Shown here in pieces: positions 49,707 to 55,907 of a DNA stretch of 57,866 nucleotides. The DNA is from YA12-FULL-51-18 sp041665305 (GTDB lineage Bacteria; Elusimicrobiota; Elusimicrobia; Elusimicrobiales; UBA9959): the NCBI GenBank assembly GCA_041665305.1, contig JBAYJD010000015.1:1-57866 (forward strand). Direction: 5' to 3'. The notes beneath the pieces were generated by a model. The model was not told the origin of the DNA and did no database searches. It was given only the letters and a program-made list of their open reading frames with translations. Both the position numbers and the translations under genes were made by a program. Every line of letters begins with the position of its first letter. The first letter of the stretch is position 1.

Positions 49707-50789
49707 ATGATGAAACCCGACCGACCGGAACCCCAGGGGCCGCAGGAAACTCCGAAGCCCCATAAACGCCGCGTCCGCTACTCCGGCAGGAACCCCCGCC
49801 GGTTCGAAGAGAAATATAAAGAGCTGAACCCCGAAAAATACGCCCGTGAGGTGGCGCACATCATAGCTAAAGGCCGCACGCCGGCCGGAATGCATCTCCC
49901 CATCTGCGTAAAAGAAGTCCTTGAGGTCCTGGACCCGAAGCCCGGCGAGACCGGCCTGGACGCCACGCTGGGGTTCGGCGGACACGCGCTTGAGCTCCTG
50001 GCGCGCCTAAGCCCGGGGGGCAGGCTGTTCGCCCTGGATGTGGACCCGCTGGAACTCCCGCGCGCGGAAGCGCGCCTGCGCGGCCTCGGTTTTTCCGAAA
50101 AAGTTTTTATCCCCCGGAAAATGAACTTCGCCGGCATCCTGGGCCTTCTGCCGGAGGCGGGCGGCGGGTTCGATTTTATCCTGGCGGACCTAGGCGTTTC
50201 CTCCATGCAGCTGGACAATCCCCAGCGGGGCTTTTCGTTCAAGCTGGACGGGCCGCTGGACCTGCGCCTGAACCCGGCGCGTGGAGCGCCCGCCTCGGAA
50301 CTGCTTAAGTCGATAAATGTCAAAGCGCTTACGAAGCTGCTTGAAGAGAACGCCGATGAGCCTCACTCCGAGGCCATAGCGCGCGCCGTTAAAAGCGGCC
50401 CGGCCGCGGTCGCGACCACCACGCAGCTCTCGAACCTCGTGCGCTCCGCCCTGGAGAAACTCCCTTCAAAAGAAACGGATAATTCCATAAAACGGTCGCT
50501 CCAGCGCGTCTTTATGGCGCTGCGGATAGAAGTGAACGAGGAGTTGAATGTCTTGGACCGTTTTTTAGAGGCTCTTCCCTGGTGCCTGAAACCCGGCGGA
50601 AGAGCCGCGATCCTGTCCTTCCATTCGGGAGAGGACCGCAGAGTGAAAAAATCTTTCGCCAGAGGAGAAGCCGGGGGGATCTACTCAGGCGTGGCCCCCA
50701 CCTGTCTGCGCCCTTCGCCGGAGGAACAGAATAAAAACCCCCGCGCTTCCTGCGCCAAACTCCGCTGGGCGGTAAGAAGCGCGGTATAA
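49707..50789 (+). CDS. rsmH: 16S rRNA (cytosine1402-N4)-methyltransferase
   Basis: 360 residues from ATG 49707 (another ATG follows directly; a TTG at 49689 inside the repeat is also in frame). RsmH signatures: DATLGFGGHA (SAM site), ILADLGVSSMQLDNPQRGFSF, GPLDLRLNP, QRVFMALRIEVNEEL, AILSFHSGEDRRVKKSF and the C-terminal NPRASCAKLRWA. About 60 N-terminal residues are a basic extension (KPHKRRVRYSGRNPRRFEEK) not found in most RsmH proteins. It methylates C1402 in the ribosomal P site. In many bacteria it heads the division cluster, but no mra or fts genes follow here. Confidence 0.95.
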   Translation: MMKPDRPEPQGPQETPKPHKRRVRYSGRNPRRFEEKYKELNPEKYAREVAHIIAKGRTPAGMHLPICVKEVLEVLDPKPGETGLDATLGFGGHALELLARLSPGGRLFALDVDPLELPRAEARLRGLGFSEKVFIPRKMNFAGILGLLPEAGGGFDFILADLGVSSMQLDNPQRGFSFKLDGPLDLRLNPARGAPASELLKSINVKALTKLLEENADEPHSEAIARAVKSGPAAVATTTQLSNLVRSALEKLPSKETDNSIKRSLQRVFMALRIEVNEELNVLDRFLEALPWCLKPGGRAAILSFHSGEDRRVKKSFARGEAGGIYSGVAPTCLRPSPEEQNKNPRASCAKLRWAVRSAV

Positions 50790-50823
50790 CGGCGCGGCGG
50801 CGGCCCGCGGACGGGCCCCGCGC

Positions 50824-50870
50824 AAAAAAAAGCGCGGCGTACGGAAGATCCCGTACGCCGCGCTTTTTTT
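50824..50870. terminator. Bidirectional intrinsic terminator
   Basis: Twenty-base perfectly complementary arms (GCGCGGCGTACGG core) with an A-run on one side and a T-run on the other, between the convergent rsmH and papain-family genes. Works for both strands. Confidence 0.92.
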
Positions 50871-50882
50871 GATCATCGCCTT

Positions 50883-51839
50883 TTAAAAGTCGAAGTAGGC
50901 GGCTTCCTGCGCCGCATTATTGCAGCGGTTGCCTGAAGGATCGGTCATTTTGGTGGTAATGTAGCCGTTATCGCCCCAATACCGTCCCCAGCTGTTGCGT
51001 ATGATCCACACGCCCTGGCCGGGGGGCAGATTGCCGTTCGCGTCGAACGCGGCGCCCTCGTTGTCCCAGCCCACTATGTTCACCATGTGGTCCATCTCGG
51101 CGGTCACACAGGCGTTGTAAACGCCGCCTGAATAACTCTGCCAATCACCGGCGCCGCCGGCCACTCCGATGGAGATGGACTTGCCGGTACTGGTCATATA
51201 CGCCTCGATCTCGCGCACGGTCGGACCCTTGCCCGGCTCGCCGAGCATATGCCAGCCTTTTATCTTTGCGGCCAACGGAAGGTCCCTGACGCACTTTCCG
51301 GATCCGGACTTGTAAGGACACGCCGACCAGAGCGGCTGTCCGCCGGGCTGTACAAAGTCGTTCGCCGAATCGAAGTAGCCGCCCTGGCAGCCGGCGGCAT
51401 AAGTGGAGTTATCCACCAGCCATTCCTGGGAAAGGCGGCCCGGATCGGTCCCGGCCAGCGCATGGCCGTCGCGGTGCGTGGCGGTAAGGCTGAAAGCCCA
51501 GCAGCTTCCGCAGGAACCCTGATTCTCGACCTGGGTCAGTTTCGGGCGCAGGTCCAGCGCATTGGGGATCTTGACATCGCTGTATTTGAAATGGCTCCAG
51601 TATTTACCGGGAAGATCCTTCTTGATAAACCCCTTGGCGTACACCCTGGGCTCCGCCGCCATGGTGAAGGTCCTGGCCGCAGGGACCTGGGCTACCTTGG
51701 TCGCGTTAAGCTTTCCCTGAAGAGTATCAACCGCGCCGCCGACTCCCGTTCCGTCGAAGTCCGTCCTTTCCGCAGAGAACGCCGCCGTGCCTGACATGGA
51801 CGCGCATACCGCGAGCCCGATGATCAATTTTTTAAGCAT
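50883..51839 (-). CDS. Papain-family (C1A) cysteine protease, secreted
   Basis: 318 residues from ATG 51837-51839 (AGGAGG Shine-Dalgarno), signal peptide MLKKLIIGLAVCASMSGTAA, a propeptide of about 70 residues, then the mature domain from IPNALDLRP. Catalytic residues: oxyanion Gln107 and Cys113 in NQGSCGSCWAF, His251 in MDHMVNIVGW, Asn282 in IIRNSWGRYWGDNGY. The Cys of GCQGGY is conserved as in papain. Papain-type enzymes are uncommon in bacteria. With the clostripain, M35-like and M16 proteins it makes this window rich in exported proteases. Confidence 0.95.
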   Translation of the reverse strand: MLKKLIIGLAVCASMSGTAAFSAERTDFDGTGVGGAVDTLQGKLNATKVAQVPAARTFTMAAEPRVYAKGFIKKDLPGKYWSHFKYSDVKIPNALDLRPKLTQVENQGSCGSCWAFSLTATHRDGHALAGTDPGRLSQEWLVDNSTYAAGCQGGYFDSANDFVQPGGQPLWSACPYKSGSGKCVRDLPLAAKIKGWHMLGEPGKGPTVREIEAYMTSTGKSISIGVAGGAGDWQSYSGGVYNACVTAEMDHMVNIVGWDNEGAAFDANGNLPPGQGVWIIRNSWGRYWGDNGYITTKMTDPSGNRCNNAAQEAAYFDF

Positions 51840-51960
51840 TGTTGCCTCCTGGAATTTCCGTCGAACGAATACCATCTTCACCCACGCCGTTGTGATTCTC
51901 CGGCATATCCTACCAAATAAAACGCGAAAGCTGTCAAGACTTTTTTTAACGCGGGTTTTA

Positions 51961-51989
51961 TTGACAGGAAACTTCTAAAATCCTAGTGT
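51961..51989 (+). promoter_or_regulatory. Promoter of the electron-transfer operon
   Basis: TTGACA (51961-51966), 17-bp spacer, TAGTGT (51984-51989). About 60 nt of leader precede the first start codon. On the other strand TTGACA (51932-51937) faces the papain gene, so the 216-bp gap holds divergent promoters. Confidence 0.6.
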
Positions 51990-52055
51990 ATGGGCTTGGG
52001 CGGCCGTCATAAATTCCGCCGCACGCGCTCTTGCATCTTTCCGAAGAGAGAGAAC

Positions 52056-53441
52056 ATGGATTTTGCTGCTTTCTCCGTTGTCACCGCCGCCGTCGCCGCT
52101 TTCGGCCTTATCGCCTTCTGGCAGCACCGCCTGGAGCGGGAACGCGACGCCGAAGCCGAGATAAAGCTCCGCGCCGGTCTTAAGGAGGCCAAAGAACTCG
52201 GGGCCGATAAGGCCGTGGCCCAGCATTCCCATATCCATGCGGACAAATGCATCGGCTGCGGCAGCTGCGTCCTCGCCTGCCACGAGGGCGATGTCCTGTG
52301 CGTGGTCTCCGGTCTCGCCCGCGTGGTCCACGCCTCCCACTGCATCGGCTGCGCCAAATGCGAAGCCGCCTGCCCGGTCTGCGCCATAACCGTGGGGTTG
52401 GGAGATGTTTCACAGCGCCCCGACATCCCGGTGCTGGGCCCCAACCTGGAATCCAGCGTGCCGGGCTTATACATAGCGGGAGAGCTGGGCGGCATGGCCC
52501 TGGTCAAGAACGCCATAATACAGGGTAAATCGGCCGTAGACGACATCGCCCGCCGCCTGAAAGCGGAACCCGCGCCGAAGCTCCCGGGCGTGCGCGACCT
52601 CCTCATAGTCGGCGCCGGCCCCGCCGGCCTCTCGGCCGTTTTCCGGGCGGTGGAACTGGGGCTTGATTATGCCGCCGTAAGCCTGGACGATGTGGGCGGC
52701 ACGGTGCGTAAATATCCGCGCCGCAAGCTCACCCTGGTGCAGGCCGTGGAAATGCCGCTTTACGGCCGGATCAGGGAAAACGAATATCTCAAGGAAGACC
52801 TGCTTAAAATGTGGGATTCGGTGGTAAGCGGACACGGGATCAGGATCCGGATAAACGAGGCCGTCGAAATGATAACGCCTGTGGACGGCATCCTTGAAAC
52901 CAAAACCACCGCAGGCGTATATGCCAGCCGTTTCGTGGTCCTGGCCCTGGGCCGCAGGGGGATGCCGCGCAAGCTGGGCGTGCCGGGGGAAGAATCCGAG
53001 CGCGTACTGTATGAGCTGGCCGACGCCGCGGCCCTGCGGGGCCAGAAAGCGCTGGTGGTCGGCGGCGGCAATTCCGCCGTGGAAGCGGCCCTTGGTTTAT
53101 GCGCGCAGCCCGGGACTTATGTGGTGCTGTCCCACCGCAGGAACGAATTTTCGCGCCTGACCGGCCGCAACAAGGAGCGCCTTGAAAAAGCCGTGGCGGA
53201 GAACCGCCTGCACCTTATCCTGTCCTCCCAGGTCAAATGTATCGAAACCGACAAGGTGACGATGCTCGCCTGCGGACCCGGCGGCGAGGGGAAAGCCGTA
53301 CTCTGCGTGGATTGGGTCTTCGTCTGCGCCGGAGGAGACCCGCCTTTTCCGCTGCTGCAAAAAATCGGCGTAAAATTCGGCAAAGCGCCGGAACCGGCGG
53401 CGGTAGAGAACAAAATGCCGGCAAAAAAGGAAAAACCGTGA
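52056..53441 (+). CDS. Membrane-anchored 2[4Fe-4S] ferredoxin/flavin oxidoreductase
   Basis: 461 residues from ATG 52056. One N-terminal helix (FSVVTAAVAAFGLIAFW), then two [4Fe-4S] motifs of form C-x2-C-x2-C-x3-C (Cys65-75 and Cys96-106; CIGCGSCVLAC and CIGCAKCEAAC). Next comes SSVPGLYIAGELGGMALVKN (about 133-152), and then a thioredoxin-reductase-like FAD/NAD(P) part: LLIVGAGPAGLSA (183-195), VVLALGRRGMPRKLGVPGEE and VVGGGNSAVEAALGL (second nucleotide site). It probably passes electrons from NAD(P)H to the iron-sulfur clusters and on to the cytochrome b encoded next. The flavin 'AGE' motif lies before the Rossmann domain instead of after it. Overlaps the next gene by four bases. Confidence 0.88.
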   Translation: MDFAAFSVVTAAVAAFGLIAFWQHRLERERDAEAEIKLRAGLKEAKELGADKAVAQHSHIHADKCIGCGSCVLACHEGDVLCVVSGLARVVHASHCIGCAKCEAACPVCAITVGLGDVSQRPDIPVLGPNLESSVPGLYIAGELGGMALVKNAIIQGKSAVDDIARRLKAEPAPKLPGVRDLLIVGAGPAGLSAVFRAVELGLDYAAVSLDDVGGTVRKYPRRKLTLVQAVEMPLYGRIRENEYLKEDLLKMWDSVVSGHGIRIRINEAVEMITPVDGILETKTTAGVYASRFVVLALGRRGMPRKLGVPGEESERVLYELADAAALRGQKALVVGGGNSAVEAALGLCAQPGTYVVLSHRRNEFSRLTGRNKERLEKAVAENRLHLILSSQVKCIETDKVTMLACGPGGEGKAVLCVDWVFVCAGGDPPFPLLQKIGVKFGKAPEPAAVENKMPAKKEKP

Positions 53442-54313
53442 ATTCTTCCGAGCGCGGCGCCGCTTCCACCGTCTTCATGATTCTCGGTCCGCTCTGCGCG
53501 GCGGGACTGGCTCTGGCGGCGTGGCTTGGCCGGTCCTATTATCTTCTCCCTGCGGCCCAAAGGCCGCTGAGCGAATTACATTCCCGGCTGCGCCCCTCCG
53601 GCACTCTCGGCCTGGCGTACGGCATCGCCGGTTTCGCCCTTATTATCCTCAGCCTGTCCTACCTGGTGCGAAGTTCGCTGGTGCGCTGGGACTGGCCCGG
53701 CAGCCTCAGATCCTGGATGTCCCTGCATGTCTTCACCGGGATCACAGGAACTCTTTTCGTGCTGCTCCACAGTTCCTTCCTGCTGCGCAACCCCATGGCC
53801 GCCCTGGCGCTTATCTCGCTTGTGGTAGTGGCGCTCAGCGGCATAGCGGGGCGCTATATTTACACGCGCGTACCCCGCTCCCCCCAAGGCCGGGAACTTG
53901 AACTGGGCGAGCTGGAAAAAGCCATAGAGGAGCACCGGCGGGCGCTGAGCGAGCAAGGCGTAGACCTGCCCGGAGCGCCCCCCGAAGGGCCGGACGCCGC
54001 GGCGCAGAGCGGCGTGATCTCGGCTCTGACAGCGGTGCTGAACTCGGACCGCGAGGAAGCGCTGGAATTCGAGAACCTGCGCCGGACCGTCCTGGCCGCG
54101 CCCCGGATGGCGGCTTCGACGGCCGTGACGCTGCTGCTGGCCCATCGCTTCCTGCGCGAAAAACGATGGCTGGCCCGCTACCACGAATTGCGGGAACTTA
54201 TGCGGGTCTGGCGCTTCTTACATCGCTGGTTCTCCATAGTGATGATAATTTTCGCCGTCTTCCATGTGCTGGTGGCCGTCAGCCTGGGCGGTTTGGGACT
54301 TCCCCCGCCATGA
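53438..54313 (+). CDS. Dihaem cytochrome b-type membrane protein
   Basis: 291 residues from GTG 53438, overlapping the previous stop (GTGA). Five hydrophobic helices (about 11-30, 56-78, 94-114, 121-141, 263-286). Two helices each carry a His pair 14 residues apart: His97/His111 (HVFTGITGTLFVLLH) and His262/His276 (HRWFSIVMIIFAVFH). That is the spacing for two stacked b haems in a four-helix bundle, as in cytochrome b561, formate dehydrogenase gamma and ferric-reductase-like proteins. A soluble charged loop of about 100 residues lies between helices 4 and 5. It likely carries electrons across the inner membrane to the multihaem proteins. Not a recognised named family. Confidence 0.82.
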   Translation: MNSSERGAASTVFMILGPLCAAGLALAAWLGRSYYLLPAAQRPLSELHSRLRPSGTLGLAYGIAGFALIILSLSYLVRSSLVRWDWPGSLRSWMSLHVFTGITGTLFVLLHSSFLLRNPMAALALISLVVVALSGIAGRYIYTRVPRSPQGRELELGELEKAIEEHRRALSEQGVDLPGAPPEGPDAAAQSGVISALTAVLNSDREEALEFENLRRTVLAAPRMAASTAVTLLLAHRFLREKRWLARYHELRELMRVWRFLHRWFSIVMIIFAVFHVLVAVSLGGLGLPPP

Positions 54314-55785
54314 TCCTGAAGCACCGCTACGCGCCTCTTGTGTTCGGGACCGTCCTAGCAGCGGCCCTCGGCGCGTCGCTGCTTTTATTCCGTTCCTCCC
54401 CCGGCGAACTTTCCGCCCCGCACGAGGCCGCGGCCGGCTCTTCTTTTATAGGCAACTGCCGCAAATGCCATTCCGCCGCGGGACTGACGGCGGGCTGCCT
54501 GTCCTGCCATTCCGAGATAGGCGCCGAGCTCTCGGAACTCAAAGGCTACCACGGCCGGACCATAGCGGACAGGGTCCGCAACTGCGCCGCCTGCCACTCG
54601 GATCACAACGGCAGGGAGTTCGCCATGATAAACAAGGTTTCCTGGGGCGGCGCCGTGCCCGGCGCCTTAGCCCGCGGCCCGGAAACCTTCAAACACTCCC
54701 ATACCGTATTTTCATTGAAAGGAAGCCACTCCGAGCTGGCCTGCGCCGAATGCCATGTAAAACATGCCCCGCCGTTCTCGCTGCCGCGCTTCCGGAAAAC
54801 TAACCGTTCCATGACCTTCCTGGGCCTGAGCCAGGCCTGCGTGTTCTGCCACAAGGACCCGCACGCGGGAGGCAGGGCTTCCGATTGCGCCAAATGCCAC
54901 ACCCAGGACAAATTCAAGCCGGCACGGAACTTCGATCATGACAAGTTCTTCCCGCTGAGCGGCGCCCACGCCGGCGTATCCTGCGCCGAATGCCACAAAC
55001 AGCGCGACACGGCGCAGGCTTCCGGAAAGATCTTCGGCGCCGTGGCGGGGAAATCCTGCCATGACTGCCATGCCTCTCCGCATAGGACGGACTGGCGCGC
55101 GCAATGCCGGACCTGCCACACGGACCGCGCGGCGCCCTGGACCAAAGCCAGGGCGCGCATGACGAAAGCCTTTCACCTGGAGACCGGCTTCCGGCTGGAG
55201 AAACCCCATGAACTGACCCCCTGCCGCGGCTGCCACGACCCCGCCAGGCCTTATGCCGAACGGCATTCGGCCGGCGGCCGCCCGCGCGCGCAGAAGAACT
55301 GCGCAGCCTGCCATAAAGACCCGTACGCCGGACAATTCCCCAGGCGCGGCTGCCTGGACTGCCATAATGAAACGGCTTTTAAACCCGCCCATTTTACGGC
55401 CGCGGAACACGCGGCCGCCTATCCGCTGCTGGGCGCGCATGCCAAAGCCGGCTGCGCGGACTGCCATATCCGCGATTCCGGGTTAAAGGCCGTGCGCTAC
55501 GCCGGGACCCGCAAGGACTGCGCTTTCTGCCATAAAGACCCGCACGCCGGACAATTCCGCCGCGCGGGCAGGACGACCTGCGAGAACTGCCACCGCGACA
55601 GCGCCTCGTGGAAAAGGACCGTCTTCAACCACAACACGATGTCCGGCTTCAAATTAAGCGCGGCCCACTCCCGCGTCGCCTGCAAAGAATGCCACCCGCC
55701 GGCGCTTACCCCGGACGGCCGCCGCGTAACCCTCTACAAACCGCTCAAGCATTCCTGCGAAGACTGCCACGCCGCGCCGCGCTGA
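54310..55785 (+). CDS. 17-haem c-type cytochrome
   Basis: 491 residues, ATG overlapping the previous TGA (ATGA). An N-terminal signal anchor (YAPLVFGTVLAAALGASLLL) is followed by 17 CxxCH haem motifs, from CRKCH to CEDCH, spread over the whole protein. Stretches resembling the cytochrome c7/c3-type multihaem domain repeat, for example FFPLSGAHAGVSCAECH and AAYPLLGAHAKAGCADCH, and many single His residues could be distal ligands. Periplasmic or anchored electron carrier taking electrons from the cytochrome b. Typical of dissimilatory metal or extracellular reduction pathways, though the acceptor is unknown. Haem attachment needs a Ccm/Ccs system not in the window. Confidence 0.93.
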   Translation: MILKHRYAPLVFGTVLAAALGASLLLFRSSPGELSAPHEAAAGSSFIGNCRKCHSAAGLTAGCLSCHSEIGAELSELKGYHGRTIADRVRNCAACHSDHNGREFAMINKVSWGGAVPGALARGPETFKHSHTVFSLKGSHSELACAECHVKHAPPFSLPRFRKTNRSMTFLGLSQACVFCHKDPHAGGRASDCAKCHTQDKFKPARNFDHDKFFPLSGAHAGVSCAECHKQRDTAQASGKIFGAVAGKSCHDCHASPHRTDWRAQCRTCHTDRAAPWTKARARMTKAFHLETGFRLEKPHELTPCRGCHDPARPYAERHSAGGRPRAQKNCAACHKDPYAGQFPRRGCLDCHNETAFKPAHFTAAEHAAAYPLLGAHAKAGCADCHIRDSGLKAVRYAGTRKDCAFCHKDPHAGQFRRAGRTTCENCHRDSASWKRTVFNHNTMSGFKLSAAHSRVACKECHPPALTPDGRRVTLYKPLKHSCEDCHAAPR

Positions 55786-55837
55786 ACCGCGCATTCCGGC
55801 CGGGCTCCGCATCCGGCACCGGGCCGCCGCCTGATAT

Positions 55838-55898
55838 TGAACCTGTTTATTAAATATTATACAGTTGTGTCTCCCGTCCGGAGCCGGACGTCTACGAG
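55838..55898 (+). promoter_or_regulatory. Possible promoter and hairpin upstream of the repeat cytochrome
   Basis: TTGAAC (near 55838), 17-bp spacer, TACAGT, then a tight inverted repeat CGTCCGG/CCGGACG (55875-55890) just before the GAGGTGA Shine-Dalgarno. It suggests the second cytochrome can be transcribed separately. Confidence 0.4.
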
Positions 55899-55907
55899 GT
55901 GAAAATT

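Noticed and set aside
53237..53437. N-terminal extension of the cytochrome b frame
   Set aside because: The upstream part overlaps the end of the flavoprotein gene by 200 bp and is rich in Arg; the GTG at 53438 gives a four-base overlap and a sensible first helix.
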